Assembly: GCF_020497125.1 (NCBI RefSeq)
Contig: NC_059075.1
Coordinates: 57,431,321 to 57,495,320, forward strand
Origin: Mauremys mutica
Lineage: Eukaryota > Chordata > Testudines > Geoemydidae
Length of the DNA stretch: 64,000 nucleotides
Direction: 5' to 3'
Shown: positions 21,601 to 33,864 of the stretch, piece by piece
How positions within the stretch are numbered: the stretch's first letter is position 1
Layout of the letters: every line of letters starts with the position of its first letter
Position numbers and translations under genes: made by a program
The notes under the pieces: generated by a model
What the model saw: only the letters and a program-made list of their open reading frames with translations
Told to the model about the DNA's origin: nothing
Databases searched by the model: none

Positions 21601-24560
21601 TTTTTTTCTTTGCCACCAGCCAGACCTCCTGGTTGGACTTGTTTTCCTCAGCCTGACTGGTTCCTGTCCTGAGGGAAGCAACCTGAGCACAGGTTATGAG
21701 GAGGGAAGAGAAGGGTGTTCCTTGCAGGGGGAAGTGCTTAGGCACTACCATGTGATGGGGTCTGTATAAATACTAAAAGAGAGACCAGGCTTTTGCCAAG
21801 AATCCTGACCTGTCTACCCTTTCAGCTTCTAGAAAACATCCCTCTTCCCTTGAGAGTGGAACCAAGTGGCTTAGCTGAAATCATAGGGAAACTGGCCAGC
21901 CTCCAAGGAACAAAACAGCTGGGGGCGTTACGTAGTGTCACAACTGTTAAAATAAGAACTGACCTAAAAAAGCCAAAATTCAAGTTGTGTACTTGAGGTA
22001 GAAAAACTTTGTTTTGTGGCTTGATATCATTAACGAGGGCACAGTTAGTGGTTCAGTATAACTTAATTTAATATTTTATTTTGATAGCTAATGTATTAAC
22101 ATAGCTTGATTTCAACATCATAACATGCTCTCTTTAAGCTTGTACTGAAGTAGTTTTGTTTCCTTTGGCATAAGCTTCACAGAGTTAGTACTATAGTCCT
22201 TTGCCTGTTCAAAGTGCTGTGCAAACATTAAGCAATTTATCAGCTAACATTAATAATTGGCACCAAAATTATTTTATTTCATTTGTGACATTGTATTACA
22301 CTCCCTTTAGAAGTTCATAATGTCATAATGTCCTCACCATAAATATGCACTGAAATGAGATGAAATTTCATCTCATTTGGACATCATAGTACAGTACAAT
22401 CTCCATAAACTTGATCTGACATTTTCCCATGGTTTTGACATTGTAATGGCATCCCCAAGGAGTACATGGTAATTTCATTTAATCTTGGCATTGCAATGCT
22501 ATCTATTCAGGCTTAAATTGACATTGAAATGTGGCAGCTCCATGCAAGTGAAAAGAGAATTAACATAGTTATGGCAAACATCATTAAATGCACTTCATGT
22601 TTAATAGCTATTTTTAATATCTGAATATCTTGACTTCAAAGAGGTAAGATAAAAAAATTCAAGTGCTGTTGTTATACTCAAGGACATAGGCTGTTTGGGC
22701 ACTGGGATCAGAATAAACCTTCCAACCACAGACATGTGGTTTATGTTACAAAGAGAAAGAGACAGGATTTAACTTCAGTAAACACAAAGGGATTTTTTTT
22801 AAATCCAGGGTGCTGGATAAACACAGTTACTATAGCTCTTCCTGACTTTCTAGCTCCCAGATTGAGGAAAAGGGTTAGCTGATGTCCCGGCCTGGACTAA
22901 GTGATCATGCAGTGGATACAACACATTGCAATATATTAAGCAATGTGTATTGCATGAATTTGGAGGTAGACAGAGGGCTAGGTCTTCCCCCAAAGTTTCC
23001 AACATTGACCATTATCAGCGAGGTGATACTAGACTATATGGTCTATTGATATTGTCCAGTGTGGTAGTTCTTACTTTGTCTTTCTCATTGTGAGTTTGAG
23101 CAAATCAGGGACCCTTACAAAACCATTCAGTTGATTTACTCAGCTCTGAGACCTCTAATTCAGTGTGAAGTCCTCTTCCCAGCCTGCCACCATCCTTAAC
23201 TTCTCTGCTCTGACTTCTGGCGCACAGAGAAGAATGAGTCAGGCTTATCAATGTACCCAAAAGATATAAATACCTATCTAGATATTAGGTAGAGCTCATG
23301 TTTAAGGACCTGCTTTGTGGAAAGAATTAGGGGAGATAGTGAATGAAGGTTGCCTGTTGCCTAACCGTAGGGGGAACATGTGGAAACCCTGAGCTAGGCC
23401 TTGGTAAAGGACTCATCTTGATTTCCTGGGGCCTAAGTTGGTATTGTCACAGAATTTTAGAGAGGACAAATACCTTGTGCTTCATCCTTGCATCACTGGA
23501 ACATTAATAGTAAACATAATCTTAGTAACATTGGTGGGTCTGTCTGTACCTGAAGTATTGACTGGCCTAACCCTGGTAACATTAGAAAGACTGTAAATAT
23601 CAGAAATGCTCAGTCCATGTATTATTTTTTTTTAAATGTCATAAAATTAAATATCCAAGTTGCTGATGTCATCTGCAAGATTGCCCCCCACTCTTACTGA
23701 GTTAGATCCATAGGATCCATTTTGCCTGACACCAGAAATCAGATCTATATTTTGTGATTGTGGCGGGGTCCTCATAAATAAATAAACACTGATGAAAAAT
23801 TGTTAATAATTAGCCTAGTGATTAATGTACCAATGAGTCTAAATGTGACTTTGGAAATACACGGTCTCTGCCTCTAGATCTGAATATGCTGCATGATGGA
23901 ATTGCTGGCTTACTCTATCTACAGCAACACTGTCTGCTTTGCTACAGTTGCATTCACAGAAGTATTAATACTTTTTTGATAAAGAGTGAAATGCTTTTAG
24001 TGAAATGCAGTAAGCGTGGGGGGGCAATCTTGCAGATAACATCAGCAATTTGGACATTTAATCTTAAATCTGTTTAGTCCAAGTGTAAAAAAAATCTATT
24101 TTAAGAACTGTACCATAAATCATGTTGACGAATGAGCTCAATCTATGATCACAACAGCAATTTTCTTAATTCATGCTATCAGTCTCTTCATAACTCTTTC
24201 CTTAGTGTGTGTACCATATATATGGATCGGGTCAATGCAGCAACTGATTTTTGAACTCCCTTGTACATTTGGGTTGTTGAACTTTCAGAACCTCTCTTTC
24301 CACGTTGGTCTTCCACATGACATTGAATCAACCACTTAACTGAACTATAAATGTTATCTGTAACTAGAGGAAAGTTGTTAATATTCCTCCATAACAAATG
24401 TTAAAACATTTATTGAATAATAATAAAATAAGCAAAATGCATATAAATGTAATACTGTTAAACAATATTATATAGAGAGTATAGATTTCTACTATAGCAC
24501 TTATTTAGATACATAGTACCTATACCTATTTTTTACAATGCTCTGAAATATTTGGAATCA
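18645..24560. other. Intron, mostly unrecognised
   Basis: Nearly 6 kb of intron without exon or RNA. It contains a 26-base perfect palindrome at 22353-22378 and a short 'ACTCCCACTGAAGTTAATGGGA' unit near 20250 that resembles a widespread amniote palindromic repeat. ORFs at 19062-19286, 21494-21769 and elsewhere have no motif and are taken as chance. Confidence 0.5.
22353..22378. repeat. Perfect 26-base palindrome
   Basis: Two 13-base arms, AAATGAGATGAAA and its exact reverse complement, abut without spacer. No larger inverted structure or element border is visible around it. Confidence 0.8.
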
Positions 24561-24823
24561 TAGGGCTTGTCTACTCAGGGACTTAGTATGCAGCAGGCTA
24601 GTGCATTGAACATTCACACCCTGACTTCCCATGCACTAAGTTGCTGTGTGGACCCTGCTACTGCTCATTAAAAGTTCTGTATTGCACTTTTGACATACTA
24701 ATGTTTCAAATTTTTAGTGTACAACAGGAGGATCCACACAGCCAGTTAGTGTGCAGCATGTTGCTGCTCTTTACATTCACACCCTGGCTTCTGTGCCTTA
24801 AATTGCCATATAGAAAAGCCCAT
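24561..24823. mobile_element. Short MITE-like element (GGGCTTGTCTA ends)
   Basis: The left end TAGGGCTTGTCTACT and the right end TATAGAAAAGCCCATA are imperfect inverted copies. The interior repeats 'ACATTCACACCCTG-CTTC' twice in direct orientation (near 24612 and 24770). The flanking duplication may be only TA. The 154-codon ORF running through it is not convincing. Confidence 0.5.
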
Positions 24824-25731
24824 ACTGAAATAATACATTCCAAATATTCTGTTTCCTTATTTAATTTACTGTCAGGGTCCTATGAGATCTGCAGTCATAG
24901 GATTTGCTACAGAATCCACTTCTTGCTCCAGAATTGTACACTTGCATTCAAACTTTCATTTAAAAAACAAACACAACCCCGCCCCCCTTGTTTCCCACTA
25001 TGGTGGTTGGAAAGAAAACCTTTCAGTTGTGAACTGAATGTAAAGTGGTCTAGTGGTAGCCTGAGTTTCCAAAAAGCACTATACAATAGTTGGAAACGTG
25101 AATAATTCCCATTAATCTCACATGGGAGCTAACTCTCAATTTGTCATTATGAACTAATTAATTGCTGATCATTGTAGAGGAAATAACCAGCTAATTTGCT
25201 TATTCCACAATCCCAAGCAACTTTCTCTACATATACAATTTTAAATTAAAAAATCACATTGAAAATTAATTGAACTTAATATCAGATGAACACTTCAGAA
25301 ACCAGTGTCTGCTGCAGAGTAGATGGGGCATTGCTTTATTCACTTTGAATAAAAAGTGAACTAGAATTGTTTTCTATTTGGGGGGGGGGGGCGGGGGTGT
25401 TAACATACATGTAATGCTAGCTTTATGGAAATCCTCACAAAAGTTGAACTTATGGGCTTATTTATTTAATTGTTTGGTTGTTGTGCTGAAAAATTATTAT
25501 TATAATGAAACGAGTTAAAATAAACATTTTTTCTGAGGATAGAATGTAACCCATTGATTTGGTTACATCAAGGCATAAATTATGTAAAGGTGTACTTTTA
25601 GCTACATCTGTTAGCAAAGTGGCTAGTATAGGCTTTAATCAACATTAGTGGCTTTGGCGTTTGCCTTTGCACTATTGAGATTAAACTAATACTTTTGCTT
25701 TTTTGTTGTTTTATGTTTTTTTAAACTAAAG
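24824..25731. other. Intron with a poly(G) run
   Basis: Contains twelve consecutive G at 25380-25391 followed by CGGGGGTG. Otherwise AT-rich and unrecognised, ending in a T-rich tract and CTAAAG acceptor. Confidence 0.6.
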
Positions 25732-25896
25732 GAAAAACTGGAATCTGTTCATAAACGGGACATAGAAGGCATGGGAGTCGCTGAAATAAAGTATGGTGAT
25801 TCCATTTGTTTTGTCCAGCATGTAACCAGTGCATTGTGGCTGACTTATCAAGCACAGGATGCTAAAGCACCACGTTTAGGACCCTTGAAAAGAAAG
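25732..25896 (+). CDS. RYR3: RYR3 exon, MIR to RIH transition (HKRDIEGMG)
   Basis: This exon has exactly 55 codons and starts in phase 0 after CTAAAG. It reads [20 protein letters not shown], then [20 protein letters not shown] and [13 protein letters not shown], and ends before GTAAGT. KYGDS-CFVQH and the W-TY strand close the beta-trefoil region. HKRDIEGMG and LGPLKRK separate RYR3 from RYR2 (VRKEVDGMG) and RYR1 in recalled sequence. The upstream intron is 7.9 kb. The junction with the preceding exon (ASK|EKL) is in frame without any extra micro-exon; I cannot exclude a tiny alternative exon in that intron. Confidence 0.94.
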
Positions 25897-26229
25897 GTAA
25901 GTGTTTAAAAAAAAAATAAAAGTATAAGCTAAAATCATAGAAATTAAAGATGTAAGAGATTGATTGAGTCATATTGCCTTTCATCCTGATAATGTTGAGG
26001 TGTTGAGTGCCTTAAAAACCCACATTGAACATAGTAGGAGTCTAATGGGGTGCATGCCATGCCCCTGCAGTTCGGCCCTTCTCCCCCTCTTCTCAGGGAC
26101 ACTTCAGGCTGGTGCAACACCATGCTCTTTATTTGTGATCAAGTCATAGAATCATAGAATCTCAGGGTTGGAAGGGACCTCAGGAGGTCATCTAGTCCAA
26201 CCCCCTGCTCAAAGCAGGACCAAACCCAA

Positions 26230-27678
26230 CTAAATCATCCCAGCCAGGGCTTTGTCAAGCCTGACCTTAAAAACCTCTAAGGAAGGAGATTCCACTACCT
26301 CCCTAGGTAACCCATTCCAGTTCTTCACCACCCTACTAGTGAAAAAGTTTTTCCTAATATCCAGCCTAAACCTCCCCCTCTGCAACTTGAGACCATTACT
26401 CTTTGTTCTGTCATCTTCTACCACTGAGAACAGTCTAGATCCATCCTCTTTGGAACCCCCTTTCAGGTAGTTGAAAGCAGCTATCAAATCCCCCCTCATT
26501 CTTCTCTTCTGCAGACTAAACAATCCCAGTTCCCTCAGCCTCTCCTCATAAGTCATGTGCTCCAGCCCCCTAATCATTTTTGTTGCCCTCCGCTGGACTC
26601 TCTCCAATTTATCCACATCCTTCTTGTAGTGTGGGGCCCAAAACTGGACACAGTACTCCAAATGAGGCCTCACCAGTGCTGAGTAGAGGGGAATGATCAC
26701 ATCCCTCGATCTGCTGGAAATACCCCTACTTATACAACCCAAAATGCCATTAGCCTTCTTGGCAACAAGGGCACACTGTTGACTCATATTCAGCTTTTCG
26801 TCCACCGTAACCCCTAGGTCCTTTTCTGCAGAACTGCTGCCCAGCCATTTGGTCCCTAGTCTGTAGCAGTGCATGGGATTCTTCCGTCCTAAGTGCAGGA
26901 CTCTGCACTTGTCCTTGTTGAACCTCATCGTATTTCTTTTGGCCCAATCCTCTAATTTGTCTAGGTCCCTCTGTATCCTAGCCCTACCCTCCAGCGTATC
27001 AACCACTCCTCCCAGTTTAGTGTCATCTGCAAACTTGCTAAGGGTGCAGTCCACACCATCCTCCAGATCGTTAATGAAGATATTGAATAAAACCGGCCCC
27101 AGGACCGACCCTTGGGGCACTCCACTTGATACCGGCTGCCAACTAGACATGGAACCATTGATCACTACCCATTGAGCCCGACCATCTAGCCAGTTTTCTA
27201 TCCACCTTACTGTCCATTCATCCAGCCCATACTTCTTTAACTTGCTGGCAAGAATACTGTGGGAGACTGTATCAAAAGCTTTGCTAAAGTCCAGAAATAG
27301 TACATCCACTGCTTTCCCCTCATCCACAGAGCCAGTTATCTCGTCATAGAAGGCCATTAGGTTAGTCAGGCATGACTTGCCCTTGGTGAATCCATGCTGA
27401 CTGTTCCTGATCACTTTCCCTTCCTTTAAGTGGTTCAGGATTGATTCCTTGAGGACCTGTTCCATGATTTTTCCAGGGACTGAGGTGAGACTGACTGGCC
27501 TGTAGTTCCCTGGATCTTCCTTCTTCCCTTTTTTAAAGATGGGCACTACATTAGCTTTTTTCCAGTCATCCGGGACCTCCCCCGATCGCCATGATTTTTC
27601 AAAGATAATGGCCAATGGCTCTGCAATCTCATCGGCCAACTCCTTTAGCACCCTCGGATGCAGCGCATCCGGCCCCAT
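26230..27678 (-). pseudogene. CR1 ORF2, reverse-transcriptase half
   Basis: A 482-codon open frame starts [20 protein letters not shown], shortly after the deletion joint. It contains [54 protein letters not shown] and the catalytic FADD. It then has [17 protein letters not shown] and [13 protein letters not shown] of the C-terminal region, ending LDKALAGMI. The RT core residues are intact, but the frame lacks the endonuclease and any natural start, so it is scored as a broken piece of ORF2. Confidence 0.88.
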
Positions 27679-27722
27679 GGACTTGTGCTCGTCCAGCTTT
27701 CCTAAATAGCCCCGAACTACTT

Positions 27723-28682
27723 CTATGGTCGCCTGCCATATTTACTTTTCTTCCTACACATCGGGATGGTTTGTTCCTGCAACCTCAATAAGGTTTCTTT
27801 GAAATACAGCCAGCTTTCCTCGACTCCTTTCCCCGTCATGTTATTCTCCCAGGGGACCTTGCCCATCAGTTCCCTGAGGGAGTCGAAGTCTGCTTTTCTG
27901 AAGTCCAGGGTCTCTGTTCTACTGCTTTCCCTTTTTCCTTGTGTCAGGATCCTGAACTCGACCATCTCATGGTCACTGCCTCCCAGGTTCCCATCCACTA
28001 TTGCTTCCTCTACTATTTCTTCCCTGTTTGTGAGCAGCAGGTCAAGAAGAGCTTTTCCCCTAGTTGGTTCCTCCAGCACTTGCACCAGGAAATTGTCCCC
28101 TACATGTTCCAGAAACTTCCTAGATTGTCTGTGCACTGCTGTATTGCTCTCCCAGCAGATATCGGGGTGATTAAAGTCACCCATGAGAACCAGGGCCTGT
28201 GATCTAGCAACTTCTGTTAGTTGCTGGAAGAAAGCCTCGTCCACCTCATCCCCCTGGTCCGGTGGTCTGTAGCAGACTCCCACCACGACATTACCCTTGT
28301 TGTTCATACTTCTAAATTTAATCCAGAGACACTCAGGTTTTTCTGCAGTTTCATACTGGAGCTCTGAGCAGTCATACTGCTCTCTTACGTACAACGCAAC
28401 TCCCCCACCTTTTCTGCCCTGCCTGTCCTTCCTGAACAGTTTATATCCATCCATGACAGTACTCCAATCATGTGAGTTATCCCACCAAGTCTCTGTTATT
28501 CCAATTACATCATAATTCCCTGACTGTGCCAGGACTTCTAGTTCTCCCTGCTTGTTCCCCAGGCTTCTTGCATTTGTGTATAGGCACTTAAGATAACTCG
28601 CTGATTGTCCCGCTTTCTCGGTCTGAGACAGGAGTCCTCCCCTCTTGCAGTCTCCTGCTTGTGCTTCCTCCCGGTATCCCAC
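27723..28682 (-). pseudogene. CR1 ORF2, endonuclease half
   Basis: A 319-codon frame carries the APE-type endonuclease signatures [73 protein letters not shown] and [10 protein letters not shown]. It ends abruptly at [16 protein letters not shown] where the linker to RT is deleted. The endonuclease catalytic residues (E of TETWW, D-N of GDFNHPD, SDH) are all present. Confidence 0.87.
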
Positions 28683-28726
28683 TTCCCCACTTACCTCGGG
28701 GCTTTGGTCTCCTTCCCCCGGTGAAC

Positions 28727-29755
28727 CTAGTTTAAAGCCCTCCTCACTAGGTTAGCCAGCCTGCTTGCAAAGATGCTCTTCCCTCTCTTCGTGAGGTGGA
28801 GCCCGTCTCTGCCTAGCAATCCTTCTTCTTGGAAGACCATCCCATTGTCAAAGAATCCAAACCCTTCTCTCTGACACCATCTGCGTAGCCATTCGTTGAT
28901 TTCCACGATTCGACGGTCTCTACCCTGGCCTTTTCCTGCCACAGGGAGGATAGACGAGAACACCACTTGCGCCTCAAACTCCTTTATCCTTCTTCCCAGA
29001 GCCACGTTGTCTGCAGTGATATGCTCAAGGTCATTCTTGGCAGTATCATTGGTGCCCACGTGGAGAAGCAGGAAGGGGTAGCGATCTGAGGGCTTGATGA
29101 GTCTCGGCAGTCTCTCCGTCACATCGTGAATCCTAGCCCCTGGCAAGCAGCACACCCCTCGGTTTTCCCGGTCAGGGCGGCAGATAGATGACTCAGTCCC
29201 CCTGAGGAGAGAGTCCCCGACCACCACCACCCTCCTCCTCCTCTTGGGAGTGGTGGTCGTGGAACCCCCATCCCTAGGACGGCGCATCTCATGCCTTCCA
29301 ATCAGTGGAGTCTCCTTCTGCTCTGTTCCCTCAGGTGTATCATCCACTCCACTCTCTGCACTAGTACCTGTGGAGAGAACATGAAAACGGTTGCTCACCT
29401 GTATCTGTGTTTCTGGTACGTGGATGTTTCTGGTACTCTTTCCCCTTCTGGAAGTCACATGCCGCCACTTATCCTCGCTGGCCCTCTGTTCCCGCTGCGT
29501 AGCCTGCTCTGAATCTTCAGAACATTGTGCCCGCTGCAGCTGATCCTGACGTCTATCCAGGAAATCCTCATTTTCTTTTATGGAACGCAGGGTTGTTGTT
29601 CGTTTCTCCAGACCTTCCACCAGTCCCCTCCACCAGCTGTTGAGCTGTTTTTGCTCTTGTTGTTTGAAGTCTGATCCTGTTTCCTTTAATACAAAATGAA
29701 GAAAACACACATAAAAGGGGAAAGAAACGAATATGAAAGATAGAACTTGCAGCAT
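28727..29755 (-). CDS. CR1 ORF1 with SGNH/GDSL esterase-like domain
   Basis: A 342-codon open frame. The N-terminus is Lys/Gln/Arg-rich and probably coiled coil or nucleic-acid-binding. A conserved VSNRFHVLS box (about residue 120) is followed by a hydrolase-like domain. It has [11 protein letters not shown] (about 176, GDSL box with the nucleophile Ser), [13 protein letters not shown] (GxND box) and [11 protein letters not shown] near the end (Asp and His). These are the four blocks of SGNH hydrolases, established as the ORF1 esterase of CR1 LINEs. It lies just upstream of ORF2 in element order. The ATG chosen is the first in the open frame; a few upstream residues of a zinc-finger region may be missing. 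Confidence 0.8.
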   Translation of the reverse strand: MLQVLSFIFVSFPFYVCFLHFVLKETGSDFKQQEQKQLNSWWRGLVEGLEKRTTTLRSIKENEDFLDRRQDQLQRAQCSEDSEQATQREQRASEDKWRHVTSRRGKSTRNIHVPETQIQVSNRFHVLSTGTSAESGVDDTPEGTEQKETPLIGRHEMRRPRDGGSTTTTPKRRRRVVVVGDSLLRGTESSICRPDRENRGVCCLPGARIHDVTERLPRLIKPSDRYPFLLLHVGTNDTAKNDLEHITADNVALGRRIKEFEAQVVFSSILPVAGKGQGRDRRIVEINEWLRRWCQREGFGFFDNGMVFQEEGLLGRDGLHLTKRGKSIFASRLANLVRRALN

Positions 29756-29800
29756 CTATCGATGGTGCTTTCTTTTTGCGTTGCATCCTACCTACTGCTG

Positions 29801-31530
29801 GAGAAACACAGGCACAGATTAGGACAAGATTTACTTAGTTCATAGATCAGGAAATCTGTTGGCATTTTAATTTCAAGGAGCAGTTCTAGAAACTTCTTAT
29901 AATGGTTGTAGAAACTATTCCCCTTTTATGATTCCATTTACTAGAAAGTGTGTAGTGAAGAGGTAGGGATCCAGATAATACTGATATCACTTAAAATACA
30001 GACTGAAATACTCAAATCTGAGCTGATGAAAAGAAAGGGCAATCCTTGTACTGAGGCATTCTCTTTAATTCCCCAAAATTGTAGAAGATCTCACTCTTGA
30101 CGTTCCATTATAAGGGAGAGATGCGTTTAAGTGATTTCTTTATTCTGAGGCACATGACCCCCCTTTTCTTTTTCAAAGTCCATGTACATTTTGCTAAGAA
30201 TAATGCAGTTAGAATTAACATAGTTTATCTACAGCATTTTCCGAAGTTATTGTTAGAGCTGTTATGGTAGATTGTACAATTGGAACACATTGTGCTAATG
30301 AGAAAATAAAAATTTTGTGTTAAGGACTAATGATATGGAACTGGTGCCAAAAGAATTAAGTAACCTCCATGTGTCATTCTTTTTGCAAGGTATTCAATAT
30401 CTGAAAGCAAAATTATTTCAGCGGATACTAGCAATTGTTGAGTAAAATTATTATTTACAGCTAGTAGTGACTGATGCATTGTGATCATCCATCAATGGTT
30501 ATGTTTACAGGGGCATTAAATATATATTTAACACCCTCAAGGATCCTATAGCGCTTTACAAACTCAACAAACTGATATTAATCATTTCAGCCACCCTTAA
30601 GATGAAAAGGGTATTCAGATTGTGTGAATGTAATTACTGGGGCTAAAATTTAGCTGGGACGGTAAATCATACTACTCTGGCAAAAAGTGCAATGGAATTG
30701 AATGACTCCAAATGAACCTGGGCTTTATATCTTCTTCAAAAGTCAGGATGGCGTTCTCTCATCTTGTGTTATTACGGTGCACGAATAGTTGAAAGGCAGA
30801 GATAAGACCCACTAAAACATCAGTACCACTTCTTGAAGCTCCTAAGTGTTTCTTTGAGGTCTTCCATCTAGAAAGGCCTGGACTGACCATGATTAGTTTG
30901 GTGATCCATCAGGAACTCAGGTCAATGTAAGAATGGTTAGATTAATCATAAGAAGTTTTTGGTACATGCTGATGCTTTCAAAACAACATTCTCCTTGATG
31001 GGTAGTATGTCTTAAAGATGCTTATCACTGTAACTGGTTTTCCTGTCAATAGTTTTTCCATGCAGGAGTCCTGTAGACTGATGATTCTTAAAATAGTAAA
31101 TTAAATCCTCCTTTTCCTGCAAGGTAGAGCTTAGAAAGGAAAGATTTTTGTTTTTACATTCAAATTTTGTTATGTTATCTTTAAAAAGAAGTTTAAAGAA
31201 TCTCAAAGGTTTACTAATAATCTCTCTTACCCTTTTCTAAGTGATCTTGCTAGAAAAGACTGAGGAATTAATTATGCATTATTGTTATAGGCAAATTATC
31301 AGTATTAGAATTGCTTGGACAAAGTAGATTTCAGCTATTATACAAGTACTATATATAATTCAAAATTAGGTAGCAGATTTTAGCACAATATTGAAGCAAG
31401 AGGTGCAAAGTATTAAAATTACATTTGAAATATTGTTTCTGCCAAATGCAATTTATTTGCCTAATTACAGGCTTTGTATTTTCAATTGCACGTTTTCCTC
31501 CAAACATGATTTTATTTTTACATTCCATAG
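29801..31530. other. Intron, nothing clear
   Basis: AT-rich intron between the CR1 and the next exon. The piece near 30540-30610 ('CTATAGCGCTTTACAAACTC') may be an old SINE/LINE relic. No gene or RNA recognised. Confidence 0.5.
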
Positions 31531-31652
31531 GTTATATTACACCAAGAAGGACATATGGATGATGGTCTAACATTACAAAGGTGTCAACACGAAGAATCCC
31601 AGGCTGCTCGAATCATTCGCAATACTTCCAGTTTATTTAGCCAGTTCATAAG
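31531..31652 (+). CDS. RYR3: RYR3 exon, start of RIH domain ([15 protein letters not shown])
   Basis: This exon begins after CATTCCATAG with [20 protein letters not shown], continues [20 protein letters not shown] and ends with AG of a split codon at a GTATAT donor (122 bases, phase 2). [11 protein letters not shown] is an invariant RYR/IP3R junction between the beta-trefoil and the first alpha-helical (RIH) domain. The next exon supplies T to make Ser. The preceding intron holds a large reverse-oriented CR1 and the following one a DIRS-like element, but the exon itself is intact. Confidence 0.94.
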
Positions 31653-32389
31653 GTATATGGCACAGCGTTATCTATAATGGGTTTCATGTACTTCTTTTCA
31701 AATATACTGAAATGTTTGAATTTAATTATTTTTAGAGTTATAATTAGATCTGGGACCTATCTTTGCCAGTAAGGCCTGTCTCTACAATCAGCCAAACTTG
31801 AACAATGAACCCAAACACCATACGGTGCTAGAAGTTCATATTTGGATCCAATTCCAATTTTCACTTGGCCCTATGTTTACTGATAGCATGTCCCCATCAT
31901 ATACTTTTTATTAATTTTGTAAATTTTCTCAAAAGGTATGTTTACCATCATCTGCCCTTAATAGGTTGTTTCCAGATGTAGCAGACTGTTTCCCACCAAG
32001 AAACAGAGCCCTGAGAGAATGGATGAGCTTTGCACTATGTCTGGAAAGTTTCAGGCTCTGTTGGATCAATGAGAATTGAATTCCAGAGTCAAGGCTTTTC
32101 CACAAAAAATGCTTTAACTCAGTCCCCAAAATGCTCATATTTTAGAGAGTGTTAACAGAACCATCTTACTGATCTGAGTTCGTCCCAGCTACATGTGGGG
32201 AAGAAGCGATTCCCTTAAGTAGCTAGGACTCAGACCATTTATGACTTTGTAGCTCAAAATCAACCCTTTGAATTCTATTCAGAAGTGAACTGCATCCGTT
32301 TACAAAGTTTGGAGAATAGGTGTTTTATGCTCCCAATGGTCAAACTCCATTAAGTAGGTGGGGCCACATTCTGCATCCTAAAACATCAG
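31653..32389. other. Intron, nothing clear
   Basis: Intron between the RIH exon and the DIRS-like element. The part near 32180-32320 has a repeat-like look ('GTAGCTAGGACTCAGACCATTTATGAC') but I could not place it. Confidence 0.5.
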
Positions 32390-33132
32390 ACTGTTCTTTG
32401 AGTGCTTGCTCATGTAGATTCCATTCTAGGTGTGTGCACGCCCACATGCACAGTCACCAGAGATTTTTGCCTTAGGGGTATCTGTAGAGTTGGCTGTGGC
32501 ACCTCTTGAGTGCCATGCTCATGCGCTGGTATATTAGGTGCTGCCGACCCTATGCCCTCCGAGTTCCTTCTTACTGCCTGCAACAGTTAGAGTGCCTCAT
32601 CTTGAACTGCAAGAGTGTTAGCTGTTTTTGTTACCTCCTCCTTTGTATATAGTTCTTAGGTTCTGCCTCCTCCGTCCAGGTCCTAGGGGACTCCTATAGG
32701 AAAAAGGACAGAGACAAGGGATTTAAATGATGACACCCTTCGTCTTCCCAGTCATCTGCTTAGCCTGGCCCTTCCAGGAACCAAGGAAGGCAGAAACAGG
32801 CATTTTGAGGGCCTGCTCAAGGATGGTCCTCCAGTAACATCCCAGGATCCACCTTCCTGCTCTTTCCTCAACTGCCTGCGCCCCTTCCGGTCAGCCTGGT
32901 TGTAGCTGACCTCAGACCGTTGGGTGTGTGACATAATATCTTCGGGCTACATCCTGCAGTTCTTGGCCGACTCTCCCTCCACCCTGTCCCCGTCCCTCTT
33001 CAGGGACCCTTCTCACAAGCAGCTCCTCATCCTGGAAGTAGATAACCTCCTCAGAATGGGGGCAATAGAGAACGTCCCTCTGGAGATGAGGGGGAAAGGA
33101 TTCTACTGCTGTTTTTTTTTCTAATTCTGAAA

Positions 33133-33864
33133 GTGAAAGGGGGCCTCAGACCCGTCTTGGATCTGACACGCCTCAACAAATACCTCAGAAAGTTGAAGTT
33201 CCACATGGTTTCCCTGGCCACCCTCAACTTGAAGAATACATATTTCCATATTTCCATTTTTCCAGGACACAACGATTCCTCCTTTTGTGTTGGGCCAGTG
33301 CCATTTCCAATTCATGGCACTGCCCTTTGGTGTCTTGTCAGCCCCAAGGGTGTTCACAAAGTGCATAGTGCCAGTGGCCACTTACCTGCGGCGTTAAGGT
33401 GTTCAAATTTACCAGTACCTCAATATTAGCTAATAAAGGTCCGGTCCGGGGATCAAGTGTGGTGGCATCTCGATCTCAGCACGCAGGGTTGTTGGTCAAG
33501 TCACAATCGCTCCCTACGCAGAGTGGTACGCTTGGCCTGCCAAGCCTTCCTGCCTCACATAAAGAGCAGGATAGTCCAGGTCCTGACGGACAATACAGCG
33601 GCTGTTTTCTATATCAACAAGCGAGGCAAAGCCAGATTGTCAGCCCTTTGTGAAGACTTCTCCATTCAGCGGGCCATCCACCTCGTAGCCACACACCTCC
33701 CTGGGACTAGGAACACTTTGGCAGATCGCCTCTGCAGGTCCTTCTCATCTCGCCACGAGTGGTCACTCCACCCAGAAGTGGTCAACATTATCCTCCAGGG
33801 GTGGGGGACTCCCCGGGTGGACCTATTTGTGTCCAGGCAGAATAGGAAATGCCATGTGTCATAG
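33133..33864 (+). pseudogene. DIRS-like reverse transcriptase / RNase H remnant
   Basis: The first frame has GLRPVLDLTRLNKYLRKLKF and ATLNLKNTYFHISIFPGHND, the RT fingers region of DIRS elements. A deletion removes the catalytic block. The second frame from 33457 has VLTDNTAAVFYINKRGKARL and HLPGTRNTLADRLCRSF, the RNase H core (Asp in TDNT). It continues to VDLFVSRQNRKCHV, where the LTR insertion cuts it. The missing continuation resumes at about 34663. Confidence 0.7.

Larger units (their letters stand above)
26143..29800 (-). mobile_element. CR1 LINE, long minus-strand copy with ORF1 and internally deleted ORF2
   Basis: Read on the minus strand it has ORF1 (29755-28727), the endonuclease half of ORF2 (28682-27723), the RT half (27678-26230) and the 3' UTR. 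It ends in the classic CR1 end ATAGAATCATAGAATCTCAG with GGTTGGAAGGGACCTCAGG. About 130-150 codons that normally link endonuclease to RT are missing and the two halves are in different frames. It therefore cannot make a full ORF2. It belongs to a different subfamily from the copy at 2810-6319 and to the same one as the fragment at 40230-41515. Confidence 0.9.

Noticed and set aside
24641..25105. 154-codon ORF
   Set aside because: It starts inside a MITE-like element, has no domain and no splice context that fits RYR3.
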